Assembly (NCBI GenBank): GCA_900554595.1
Contig: USHZ01000018.1
Span: 1-17,371 of the forward strand
DNA length: 17,371 nt
Direction of reading: 5' to 3'
From: an uncultured Collinsella sp.
Lineage (GTDB): Bacteria; Actinomycetota; Coriobacteriia; Coriobacteriales; Coriobacteriaceae
In this document: positions 1-6,805 of the stretch, piece after piece
Position numbering within the stretch: position 1 is the first letter of the stretch
How the letters are laid out: each line of letters opens with the position of its first letter
The notes under the pieces: generated by a model
Databases searched by the model: none
What the model saw: the letters and a program-made list of their open reading frames with translations, nothing else
Told to the model about the DNA's origin: nothing
Position numbers and translations under genes: made by a program

Positions 1-217
1 CGATCACCAGATATTCGATTTCGCCCCAGCTGCGCCAGCAGAAAGTAAACCCCACAATGGCTATGGCGATGTATAGCAGCGCACGCCCCAGCCATTCCGG
101 TGGTTTTCGGGGATCTCCTTTGGCTGGAAACAGGGTGCCGAGGTCCCATCACTGTTCGCTGGTGTTCGCACCGTTTTCGCTCTGCGTATTGTTCATTCGC
201 TGTTCGCTGTCGCTCAT
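1..217 (-). pseudogene. AI-2E (PerM) family transporter, 5' end only, with in-frame stop
   Basis: Read leftward from ATG at 217, the frame gives a hydrophilic 22-residue start (MSDSEQRMNN...), then TGA at 151-149. The same frame continues open to the window edge with WDLGTLFPAKG, then PPEWLGRALLYIAIAIVGF. This is the cytosolic lead and first membrane helix I recognise from actinobacterial AI-2E/PerM exporters, polytopic membrane proteins of about 400-500 residues whose substrates are mostly unassigned. The gene runs off the window, so only about 70 codons are visible. A promoter-like TACAAT (231-226) ends 8 bases before the ATG, which fits a leaderless transcript and supports this start. No ATG, GTG or TTG lies between the TGA and the middle of helix 1, so internal restart is unlikely. 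Either the gene is broken or the TGA is a base error. The family call is moderately sure; the stop is seen directly. Confidence 0.55.
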
Positions 218-225
218 GGCTCCCT

Positions 226-264
226 ATTGTAGCGATAGGCGTCGTGTACAGGCTGAGCTATTGT
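226..264. promoter_or_regulatory. Divergent leaderless-type promoter pair
   Basis: Two -10-like hexamers point outward. TACAAT on the minus strand (231-226) ends 8 bases before the transporter ATG at 217. TATTGT on the plus strand (259-264) ends 7 bases before the glycosyltransferase ATG at 272. The glycosyltransferase has no Shine-Dalgarno sequence. The transporter has only GGGAG, too close to its ATG. This spacing is what leaderless actinobacterial mRNAs show. No convincing -35 boxes were found. The assignment is inference from spacing. Confidence 0.4.
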
Positions 265-271
265 GGTAGTT

Positions 272-1193
272 ATGCTGAACGTTTCAATTGTCATCCCCGC
301 TTGGAATGAAGAGGAGCGTATCAACGATTGCCTGTTGAATGCCACTAGGCAGACCGTGATGCCCCATGAAGTGATCGTTGTCGACAATCGTTCCACCGAT
401 TCGACGGTGGCCATGGTGGAGCAGTTCATCAAAGACCACCCGGAAGCACCCGTCCGTCTGCTGCATCAGGATGAGGAGCAGGGGCTGATTCCGACGCGCG
501 ATTATGGTTTGAACCACACCACCGGCGACATTCTGGGCCGTTTCGACGCCGATTGCATGATTCGCCCGGATTGGGTCGAAGTGGTGTCCGGCATTTTCAC
601 TGAGGATCCGGAGGCCATGGGTGCCACTGGTCCGGTGATGTATTACGATCTGCCGAGCCGCCATTTTGGTTTGCGTGGGGATAATTCCACACGCAAGCGT
701 ATTTACAAGGCCGATGGCGGCCAGCCGTTGCTGTTTGGCTCGAATATGGCGGTCCGCGCTTCAGCTTGGCGCGAAATTTCTGACGAAGTGTGCCGAGACA
801 AGGCCGATGTGATGCATGAGGATATCGATATTTCGCTGCATCTGCTGGGCAAGGATCTGAAAACCGTGTACTGCCCGCGTATGATCGCCGGCATCAGCCC
901 GCCGTATGGACACGTCGCTCACGTCGTTCAACAATTACATGCGTCGTTTCAAGAACACGTTCGACGCGCATCCACAGCATTCGCGCAAACATAAGCCGGA
1001 GATTCTGCTCACCGCGCTATATCCGGTGATGCATCTGCTGTATCCGGTATGGCAGAAGGTGCTTGACACCGCCGATATCAATCCTGCGGAGGCGGCGTGG
1101 ATCAACGAGCAGATGGAATTGGCCGAGCAGGAAGGCCGCGAATGGTACGATGACACTCCCACCGATGAGGAGTGGAGCGAAAAGCACGAGTAA
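272..1193 (+). pseudogene. Glycosyltransferase family 2, frameshifted
   Basis: Codons from ATG 272 encode a GT-A fold glycosyltransferase. It has the family start VSIVIPAWNEEERI, a nucleotide-binding VDNRSTDST stretch (about residues 37-45) and the metal-binding DxD as FDADC (residues 91-95). Such enzymes move sugars from nucleotide donors onto cell-envelope glycans or lipids; the acceptor cannot be told. Around base 897 (residue 209) the frame breaks. Frame 1 runs on as ISPPYGHV... to 994, with no family character. The next frame gives RRMDTSLTSFNNYMRRFKN and then KPEILLTALYPVMHLLYPVW, clearly the natural C-terminal part, ending at TAA 1191-1193. Removing one C from the run at 898-900, or adding two bases, restores one protein of about 306 residues. 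GTG at 263 is an alternative start, but ATG 272 fits the TATTGT box. Codons favour CCG and often use GAT, unlike the genes right of 2700. It could be a real pseudogene or a sequencing indel. Confidence 0.7.
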
Positions 1194-1268
1194 TTCCAAT
1201 ACTTGCGATTGATAATCACGGATTATTGTTTACATTGTTTCGATTAATCCGTAATTTATGTGCAGATA

Positions 1269-1317
1269 TAAAAATCGTGGTGCGAATGCTTTGTGAAGTT
1301 TCGCACCACGATTTTTA
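1269..1317. terminator. Bidirectional intrinsic terminator
   Basis: A perfect 18-bp stem pairs 1269-1286 with 1300-1317 around a 13-base loop. Its core is TCGTGGTGCGAA, with A-runs on the left and T-runs on the right, so both strands end in U-rich RNA. It lies between the convergent glycosyltransferase (stop 1193) and fucO (stop 1400), the expected place for a shared terminator. The rest of 1194-1399 is AT-rich and shows no gene. Confidence 0.85.
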
Positions 1318-1399
1318 ATGCTTTCAGCGATGTTCTCTCACAATCGGGTTTCACTGCAGATTCGCTGCATGCGATTGCCGATTCGTGAGAGTTTTCGCA

Positions 1400-2551
1400 T
1401 TACATCAGGCTCTTGTAGATGGCGAGGATGTCTTCTTCGGTGGCCTGACGCGGGTTGCCCGGGGTGCACACGTCGTTGAAGGCGTCGTGGGCCAGTGCTT
1501 CCAGATCGGCTTCGGTTGCGCCGACTTCGGAGATGGTGGTCGGGTTCTTCAGGTCGACGGTGAGCTTGTGCACGGCCTGGACGGCTTCTTCGCGAACCGT
1601 CTCGAGATCGCCGGTGTAGGCATCTTCGACACCGAAGGCGTCGGCGATGTCACGATACTTCTCGCCGGTGAAGTCCTTGTTGTATTCCATGACCGGTGCC
1701 AGCAGAATGCCGTTGGCAACGCCGTGGGCAACGCCGAGGCGGCCGCCCAGCGGGTGGGCCATGCCATGCACCAGACCGAGGCCGACGTTGGAGTAGGCCA
1801 TGCCGGTGATGTAGGAGGCGTAGGCCATCTGCTCGCCTGCAGGAACGTCGCCGTCAGCGCTCTTGGCAAGGTTCTTGGCAATCATGCGGATGGTCTGCAT
1901 GCTCAGGCAGTCGGACAGGCTCCAGGCGCCCGGAGTGATGTAGCCTTCAATGGCGTGGGTCAGGGCGTCAAGACCGGTGGCGACCTTGAGGCCGCGCGGC
2001 ATGGAGTCGGTCAGATCAGGATCGACGAAGGCGACGATCGGAATGTCGTGCGGGTCGACGGCCACGAACTTACGCTTGTTGGCGGTATCGGTGACCACAT
2101 AGTTGATGGTGGTTTCCGAAGCGGTGCCTGCGGTGGTCGGCACGCCGAAGATCGGCACGGACGGGTTCTTGGTGTCGGCAACGCCTTCCAGGGAGAGCAC
2201 ATCGGCAAACTCCGGGTTGGCGGTGATGATGCCGATGCCCTTGCAGGTGTCCATGGAGGAGCCGCCGCCGATGGCGACCATCATGTCAGCGCCGGACGCC
2301 TTGTAGGCCTCGACGCCGTCCTTGACGTTCTGGATGGTGGGGTTGGGCTTGATCTCGGAGTAGAGGCTCCAAGCGATGCCGGCAGCGTCGAGCTCGTCGG
2401 TCACCTTAGCGGTAACGCCAAACTTGACCAGATCGGGGTCGGAGCAGACGAAGATCTTCTTGTAGCCGCGACGCTGGAGCTCGCCGGGGATCTCCTTGAT
2501 GGCGCCGGAACCATGATAAGAGATGGTATTGAGAACGAAACGATTAGCCAT
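1400..2551 (-). CDS. fucO: Lactaldehyde reductase (iron-dependent group III alcohol dehydrogenase)
   Basis: A cytosolic 383-residue enzyme that reduces lactaldehyde, from fucose or rhamnose breakdown, to 1,2-propanediol while reoxidising NADH. The length and motif spacing match E. coli FucO (about 382 residues). The dinucleotide-binding GGGSSMDTCKG is at residues 95-105. The metal ligands appear as D195 and H199 in GLDALTHAIEGY, H262 in GLVHGMAH, and H276 in GVAHGVANG, each one residue before the E. coli positions as I remember them. ATG 2551 is preceded by GGGAGG at a good distance. The gene is monocistronic, opposed by the terminator at 1269-1317. Its upstream region holds LacI-type operator-like repeats (2610-2665). 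It looks like the B. longum protein and is the only undamaged gene in the left block. Specificity for lactaldehyde over other aldehydes is inferred from overall resemblance. Confidence 0.9.
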   Translation of the reverse strand: MANRFVLNTISYHGSGAIKEIPGELQRRGYKKIFVCSDPDLVKFGVTAKVTDELDAAGIAWSLYSEIKPNPTIQNVKDGVEAYKASGADMMVAIGGGSSMDTCKGIGIITANPEFADVLSLEGVADTKNPSVPIFGVPTTAGTASETTINYVVTDTANKRKFVAVDPHDIPIVAFVDPDLTDSMPRGLKVATGLDALTHAIEGYITPGAWSLSDCLSMQTIRMIAKNLAKSADGDVPAGEQMAYASYITGMAYSNVGLGLVHGMAHPLGGRLGVAHGVANGILLAPVMEYNKDFTGEKYRDIADAFGVEDAYTGDLETVREEAVQAVHKLTVDLKNPTTISEVGATEADLEALAHDAFNDVCTPGNPRQATEEDILAIYKSLM

Positions 2552-2609
2552 TGATAGCCTCCCATCGTGTGCGGGGCACCCATTACGCCCCGCGCTATGA
2601 GTCCCATCC

Positions 2610-2665
2610 TAACGCTTTTGAAACAAAAAACACGCGAGAACATCAAAAGTGTTAAAGCGTTTCAA
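2610..2665. promoter_or_regulatory. Inverted-repeat operator region upstream of fucO
   Basis: TAACGCTTTTGA (2610-2621) and TCAAAAGTGTTA (2643-2654) are inverted copies matching at 11 of 12 positions, 21 bases apart. A further TTAAAGCGTTTCAA (2652-2665) overlaps the right copy. AAAGCG and CGCTTT half-sites around a central CG are typical of LacI-family sugar regulators, which often control such genes in bifidobacteria. They lie 59-114 bases upstream of the fucO start, where an operator or promoter is expected. No clear -35/-10 pair was found, so this is a candidate only. Confidence 0.4.
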
Positions 2666-2681
2666 CAGAAGATGAAAATAT

Positions 2682-2714
2682 AATGCGGCAAAGGGACAGC
2701 CCCTTTGCCGCATT
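2682..2714 (-). terminator. Intrinsic terminator of the DUF1275 gene
   Basis: A perfect 14-bp stem pairs 2682-2695 with 2701-2714 around the 5-base loop ACAGC; one arm reads AATGCGGCAAAGGG. On the minus strand it starts 3 bases after the stop codon of the DUF1275 gene and is followed by a moderately T-rich ATATTTTCATCTT. It belongs to the right-hand (Collinsella-like) block, so it marks the right limit for the join between the two blocks. Confidence 0.75.
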
Positions 2715-2717
2715 CGG

Positions 2718-3434
2718 TTACTTTCGACAGCCCTCTTTCCAAGCCTCGGCCGCAACCTTCCAGCGAAAACGCAAGTCGCGCTCGCGGTCGATAAACATGA
2801 TGGCAAACGCGACAAACAGCAGCACGCTCGCCACGACGATAGCGTGCAGGCCCATGCGCTCAATACACCAGTTGCCCAGCACAGCGCCAAACACAAAGGT
2901 AAAGATCACGCCAAAGTACAGCAGGCCGTTTTCCAAAAAGCCGCGCTTGTGGGTGATGATGTAATCGTCCACGTTTTGCAGCGCGTTGCGCAAGTTGCCA
3001 ATGCACATGGTCGTGGCGATGCCGTGACCGTGAATCTTGCGGAAGCTCTCGACCTGCATGCCGCAGGCAAACGAAGTGAGGCAGTTGGCGAGCAGGTTGA
3101 AATCGCCGCCCGGGATAAAGCTCACGCCCAGCAAGATGACGGCTTCAAAAAACACCGTCACCTGGCGCCAGTGAATCACACTGCCAAACCGCTCGTGAAC
3201 CAGGTCAGCAAGCATAATGCCCACGGCAAACGACACCACGGGAAAGAAATAGCGTCCCGCCAGCGCCCAGTTGCCCTCCGAGATGCTCACGCCCACCAGC
3301 AGGATGTTGCCCGTCTGCGCGTTGGCGAAAACATGGTCGCGCCCAATGTACGAATAAACGTCCATAAAGCCACCGGCGAGCGCCAGGATAATGCCCAGTT
3401 CGATGGACTCCGATATCTGTTTGGCACGCTGCAT
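2718..3434 (-). CDS. DUF1275 (YoaK) family membrane protein
   Basis: A 238-residue polytopic inner-membrane protein of unknown role. The family signature is plain: GGFMDVYSYIGRDHVFANAQ (residues 21-40) followed by TGN, then about six hydrophobic helices (about 12-28, 60-78, 92-107, 113-127, 168-187, 197-214), then a charged tail ending RWKVAAEAWKEGCRK. ATG 3434 was chosen because AAGGAGG sits 10 bases before it and the family N-terminus begins here; the frame remains open further upstream but encodes nothing family-like. The gene is divergent from ygiQ and ends at the hairpin 2682-2714. Nothing in context suggests a substrate. A second ATG in the sequence GGATGCACGACGATG is in another frame. 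The family is sure; the function is unknown. Confidence 0.88.
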   Translation of the reverse strand: MQRAKQISESIELGIILALAGGFMDVYSYIGRDHVFANAQTGNILLVGVSISEGNWALAGRYFFPVVSFAVGIMLADLVHERFGSVIHWRQVTVFFEAVILLGVSFIPGGDFNLLANCLTSFACGMQVESFRKIHGHGIATTMCIGNLRNALQNVDDYIITHKRGFLENGLLYFGVIFTFVFGAVLGNWCIERMGLHAIVVASVLLFVAFAIMFIDRERDLRFRWKVAAEAWKEGCRK

Positions 3435-3615
3435 CGTCGTGCATCCTCCTTGTTGACGACCCTCTCGTGCGTTGGCGGACATATAGCCGCCGTTCATACT
3501 GTAACCCATTGACAACATGGCGTGCGCGCGAGACGAACCCTTCAGCGCAGGGATACACAGTCTGGAAACAAACGACACCCGCACCGACACGCCGATCCGC
3601 CAGCTCGTGTACTCC

Positions 3616-3650
3616 ACCAGTCTTTTTAGCCCCGTCCCAAAAAGACTGGT
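3616..3650. repeat. Perfect 12-bp palindrome upstream of ygiQ
   Basis: ACCAGTCTTTTT (3616-3627) and AAAAAGACTGGT (3639-3650) are exact reverse complements around the 11-base loop AGCCCCGTCCC. It lies 38 bases before the ygiQ start, and a -10-like TACAAT (3651-3656) follows directly. It resembles the small GGGAC-containing palindromes I associate with coriobacterial intergenic regions. It may be a repeated element, an operator or a terminator for transcription coming from the left. The other bases between 3435 and 3687 hold no gene. Confidence 0.7.
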
Positions 3651-3656
3651 TACAAT
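3651..3656 (+). promoter_or_regulatory. Candidate -10 element for ygiQ
   Basis: TACAAT matches the TATAAT consensus at 5 of 6 positions and would start RNA about 24 bases before the GTG at 3688. Its -35 would fall in the loop of the palindrome 3616-3650, where no good match exists. This is weak evidence. Confidence 0.3.
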
Positions 3657-3687
3657 TACGTGCAGCATACAAACACCGGGAGGGATC

Positions 3688-5814
3688 GTGGCAAAAAAGC
3701 CTCAGCACGCTCAGAACAACCAGCGCAGTCAGCAGGGCAAACAAGGCCAGCAGCAAAAGCGCGGCGGCAAGGCGCAGGCCACAACCGCCAAGGCCACACC
3801 CGCCCGCCCCTGGCGCCCGGGCCGCGATAAGTTCCTCCCCGTCAGCCGCGCCGACATGGATGCGCGCGGCTGGGACCAGTGCGACTTTGTCTACATCTGC
3901 GGTGACGCCTACGTGGACCACCCCAGCTTTGGTATGGCCATCATCAGCCGCGTCCTCGACGCGCACGGCTACAAAGTGGGCATCATCTGCCAGCCCGACT
4001 GGACCGACCCCGCCAGCATCACGGTGCTCGGCGAGCCGCGCCTGGGCTTTCTCGTCAGCGCCGGCAACATGGACTCCATGGTCAACCACTATTCGGTGAC
4101 CAAGCACCGCCGCCACACCGACGCCTATACCCCCGGCGGCGAGGAAGGTCACCGCCCCAACCGTGCCGTCACGGTCTACGGCAACCTCATCCGCCAGACG
4201 TTCAAGGACGCTCCCGTCATCATCGGCGGCATCGAGGCAAGCCTGCGCCGCCTGGCCCACTACGACTACTGGCAGGACAAGCTCAAGCGTTCGGTACTGC
4301 TCGACTCGGGCGCCGACATCCTCATCTACGGCATGGGCGAGCACGCAATCGTCGAGATCGCCGACGCGCTCGACGCGGGACTGCCCATCGATCAGATCAC
4401 CTATATCAACGGCACCGTTTACCGCACAGGCTCGCTCGACGAGGTCTATGACTACGACCTGCTGCCCAGCTGGGACGACCTCGCCGCCGACAAGCTCAAC
4501 TACGCGCGCAGCTTTAACGTGCAGCAGCAGAATATGGACCCCATCACCGGCCATCGCCTGGTAGAGCCCTACCCCAACAGCGTCTATGTGGTGCAGAACC
4601 CGCCATCGGCGACGCTCACCACCGATGAGATGGACGAGGTGGCCGAGCTCCCCTACGCACGCGATTGGCATCCCGACTACGACGCGGCAGGCGGCGTGCC
4701 GGCCTTTGCCGAGATCAAGTTTTCCATTAGCTCAAACCGTGGCTGCTTTGGCGAGTGCTCGTTTTGCGCGCTGACCTTCCACCAGGGCCGCGTGCTGCAG
4801 ATGCGCAGCCACGACTCAATTATGCGCGAGGCCGAGCTGCTCACGCGCGATCCCGAGTTTAAGGGCTATATCAACGACGTGGGCGGACCGACCGCAAACT
4901 TTAGCCGCCCAGCCTGCGACAAGCAGCTCAAGCACGGCGTGTGCAAGAACAAGCGCTGCCTGTGGCCGAGCGTATGCAAGAACATGGTGGTCGACGAGAG
5001 CGGCTACACGCAGCTGCTGCGCGACCTGCGTCAGCTGCCGGGCGTCAAGAAGGTCTTCGTCCGCAGCGGCATCCGTTTTGACTACACCATGGCCGACGCC
5101 TCGGACGAGTTTTTGCGCGAGCTGCTGGAGCACCATGTCTCGGGCCAGCTGCGCGTAGCGCCCGAGCATGTGAGCGACGCGGTGCTCTCCGTGATGGGCA
5201 AGCCGAGCCGCGCCGTCTACGACGCGTTCTGCCGTAAATTTGAACGCCTGAACCGCGAATACGGACTCAAGCAGTACGTGGTGCCGTACCTGATCTCGAG
5301 CCATCCCGGCTCGACGATGAAGGAAGCTGTGGACCTTGCCGAGGCCGTGCGCGACATGGGCTACATGCCCGAACAGGTGCAGGACTTCTACCCCACCCCG
5401 TCCACCATGTCGACCTGCATGTACTACACCGGCGTGGACCCACGCACCATGCAGCCGATCTACGTGGCACGCGACCCGCACGAAAAGGCCATGCAGCGCG
5501 CGCTCATCCAGTATCGCAAACCCGAGAACTACAAGCTCGTGCGCGAGGCGCTGGAAAAAGCCGGCCGCCGCGATCTGATTGGCTACACCAAGCATTGCCT
5601 GATTCGCCCCGTGCCCCCGCGCCCGGGCGAGACGTCTGCTGGCGGCGGACACGGCACCGGCAAGAAGGGCGGCAAGCCGCACGGTGGTGCTGGCGGCAAG
5701 GGACCCAAAGGCAGCAAGGGTCACGGCGGCATGTCGCGTGCGCAGAACACCGCAGGCCGCAACCGTGCAGCTCAGGGGCGTCAGGGTGCCAACGGAGGCG
5801 GGCGTCGTAACTAG
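3688..5814 (+). CDS. ygiQ: YgiQ family radical SAM protein
   Basis: A 708-residue soluble Fe-S protein of the UPF0313/YgiQ family, whose reaction is unknown. After a basic, Gln/Lys-rich leader (residues 1-45), the N-terminal YgiQ domain begins at RDKFLPVSRADMDARGWD and includes CGDAYVDHPSFG and VIIGGIEASLRRLAHYDYW. The radical SAM core follows, with CFGECSFC giving C353, C357 and C360 (CX3CX2C) for the [4Fe-4S]-SAM cluster. A Cys-rich stretch, CDKQLKHGVCKNKRCLWPSV, comes next, then VRSGIRFD and QVQDFYPTPSTMSTCMYYTG. The last 75 or so residues are a Gly/Lys/Arg-rich tail that may bind nucleic acid or be disordered. GTG 3688 was chosen because GGGAGG lies just before it; the frame is open further upstream but crosses the palindrome at 3616-3650. 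It is monocistronic and convergent with the protease gene. The family is sure; the substrate is unknown. Confidence 0.92.
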   Translation: MAKKPQHAQNNQRSQQGKQGQQQKRGGKAQATTAKATPARPWRPGRDKFLPVSRADMDARGWDQCDFVYICGDAYVDHPSFGMAIISRVLDAHGYKVGIICQPDWTDPASITVLGEPRLGFLVSAGNMDSMVNHYSVTKHRRHTDAYTPGGEEGHRPNRAVTVYGNLIRQTFKDAPVIIGGIEASLRRLAHYDYWQDKLKRSVLLDSGADILIYGMGEHAIVEIADALDAGLPIDQITYINGTVYRTGSLDEVYDYDLLPSWDDLAADKLNYARSFNVQQQNMDPITGHRLVEPYPNSVYVVQNPPSATLTTDEMDEVAELPYARDWHPDYDAAGGVPAFAEIKFSISSNRGCFGECSFCALTFHQGRVLQMRSHDSIMREAELLTRDPEFKGYINDVGGPTANFSRPACDKQLKHGVCKNKRCLWPSVCKNMVVDESGYTQLLRDLRQLPGVKKVFVRSGIRFDYTMADASDEFLRELLEHHVSGQLRVAPEHVSDAVLSVMGKPSRAVYDAFCRKFERLNREYGLKQYVVPYLISSHPGSTMKEAVDLAEAVRDMGYMPEQVQDFYPTPSTMSTCMYYTGVDPRTMQPIYVARDPHEKAMQRALIQYRKPENYKLVREALEKAGRRDLIGYTKHCLIRPVPPRPGETSAGGGHGTGKKGGKPHGGAGGKGPKGSKGHGGMSRAQNTAGRNRAAQGRQGANGGGRRN

Positions 5815-6722
5815 GGCAGCGGTGCGCTCGCTGCGTCCATCCCACACGCGTGGCGCAGCGAGCGCATTGCCTCAACGAGGATGACGCCGGCGATAGCGAC
5901 CGTGATTGCCACGTCGAACGGCGTGTTTACAAACCAGAGCAACGTCATGAGATACGACCCGGCATTAAAGGCAAAGTGCAGCAGGATCGTGTAGCGGAGC
6001 TTTCCGGTCGTCACAAGCACCCAACCAAAGATGAGGCCGGCGGCACCCGCGTAGCAACCCTGCACCCAATTCATGTGCATAAAACCGAAGATTGCCGCCT
6101 GCAGCACAATCGCCGCGGCGATACCCCACGTGCTCGGGGCCGCCCAGGGCACCATGGCGCCGTCCTGCGCGCTCGCACGACGCCGGCGTTTCCAAAGTGG
6201 GCGGCACTGCGGATTAAACGCTCGGAGCGAAAACTCAAAAATAACGCCGCGCACCAGCAACTCCTCGCAAAACGGAGCGCCGAGCACCGTGGTCAGGACG
6301 GCAAGAAGGTTGGTATCGCCCATGCCCGTTTCCTCGACAAGCTCGCTGTAGTCGGCCGCGGCATCGGGCAGCAGCGACAGCACGGCGTCGGTCACGTAGC
6401 CAACGACCACCTGCAGGGCCAGGCCAATCACGATAACGCAGACGATGCGTTTCCACGCCCCACGCTCTCCCCCGCCGAGCGGGCGCTCGCCCTGCCGGCG
6501 TGCCATAAACGAACGCGGCCACAGATAACGCCACCACAGCAGCGCCATTAAAAACGATGCCGTCTGCGCGACGGCCTGAAGCAATTGAATGTCGAGGTCA
6601 TCGAGCGAAAAACCCATGAACACCGACGCGACGCCAAGGGCGGAGAACAAAACGACGCTCAGGGCAATATCGGCAGCGACGACGCCAAAACAGGCAAGCG
6701 CCCAAATCATCGCATTGAGCAT
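5811..6722 (-). CDS. CPBP (CAAX/Abi) family intramembrane metalloprotease
   Basis: A 303-residue polytopic membrane protein of the CPBP/Abi (Rce1-like) group of glutamate-type metal-dependent proteases. All three family motifs are present: EELLVR (E153, E154, R158), FGFMH (F212 to H216) and HFAFN (H249, N253). About seven hydrophobic segments are visible. A basic, low-complexity insert (about 172-190, PLWKRRRRAS) sits between motifs 1 and 2. ATG 6722 was chosen because GAGGAGG lies 6 bases upstream; upstream in-frame codons add 20 residues without family character. In bacteria these proteins serve in peptide maturation, bacteriocin immunity or surface anchoring, and nothing nearby decides which. 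The stop TAG overlaps the ygiQ stop in CTAG (5811-5814), and its last codons carry the hairpin 5823-5866. Confidence 0.87.
   Translation of the reverse strand: MLNAMIWALACFGVVAADIALSVVLFSALGVASVFMGFSLDDLDIQLLQAVAQTASFLMALLWWRYLWPRSFMARRQGERPLGGGERGAWKRIVCVIVIGLALQVVVGYVTDAVLSLLPDAAADYSELVEETGMGDTNLLAVLTTVLGAPFCEELLVRGVIFEFSLRAFNPQCRPLWKRRRRASAQDGAMVPWAAPSTWGIAAAIVLQAAIFGFMHMNWVQGCYAGAAGLIFGWVLVTTGKLRYTILLHFAFNAGSYLMTLLWFVNTPFDVAITVAIAGVILVEAMRSLRHACGMDAASAPLP
5823..5866. terminator. Hairpin within the 3' end of the protease gene
   Basis: TGCGCTCGCTGCG (5823-5835) and CGCAGCGAGCGCA (5854-5866) form a perfect GC-rich 13-bp stem with an 18-base loop. It begins 8 bases after the ygiQ stop and lies inside the last 18 codons of the convergent protease gene. 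No T-run follows, so it may protect or weakly terminate the ygiQ mRNA rather than act as a full intrinsic terminator. Confidence 0.5.
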
Positions 6723-6773
6723 GCCAACCTCCTCAAAACCGTTCCCTAGTTCTACCACAACTCGGCAGAGAGC

Positions 6774-6804
6774 TGATCCCATGGGGACGGAGGAAAACGG
6801 ATCA
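6774..6804. repeat. 31-bp intergenic repeat, copy 1
   Basis: The unit starts TGATCCCATGGGG, ends AAAACGGATCA, and has 6-base inverted ends (TGATCC and GGATCA). It ends one base beyond the stop codon of the antitoxin gene. It matches the copy at 7171-7201 at 28 of 31 positions, in the same orientation. It looks like the short repeats common in coriobacterial genomes; its function is unknown. Confidence 0.75.
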
Positions 6805-6805
6805 C

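Noticed and set aside
1..150. ATG within TGATGG (150-148) as an alternative start for the left-edge gene
   Set aside because: That frame gives a Pro/Arg/His-rich sequence without helices; the membrane helix is in the frame interrupted by the TGA.
1385..2554. A 389-codon plus-strand frame opposite fucO
   Set aside because: It covers fucO exactly in antisense; fucO has a ribosome site, conserved metal ligands and standard length.
3205..4671. A 488-codon open frame on the minus strand opposite ygiQ
   Set aside because: It spans parts of ygiQ and the DUF1275 gene in wrong frames and has no domain character; ygiQ is unmistakable.
5850..6551. A plus-strand frame opposite the membrane protease
   Set aside because: The protease frame holds all three CPBP motifs; this frame has none and is unusually rich in charged residues.
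6723..6805. A short toxin gene downstream of the antitoxin
   Set aside because: Only 83 bases lie between the antitoxin stop and the protease start, filled partly by a repeat copy; no open frame of toxin size fits.
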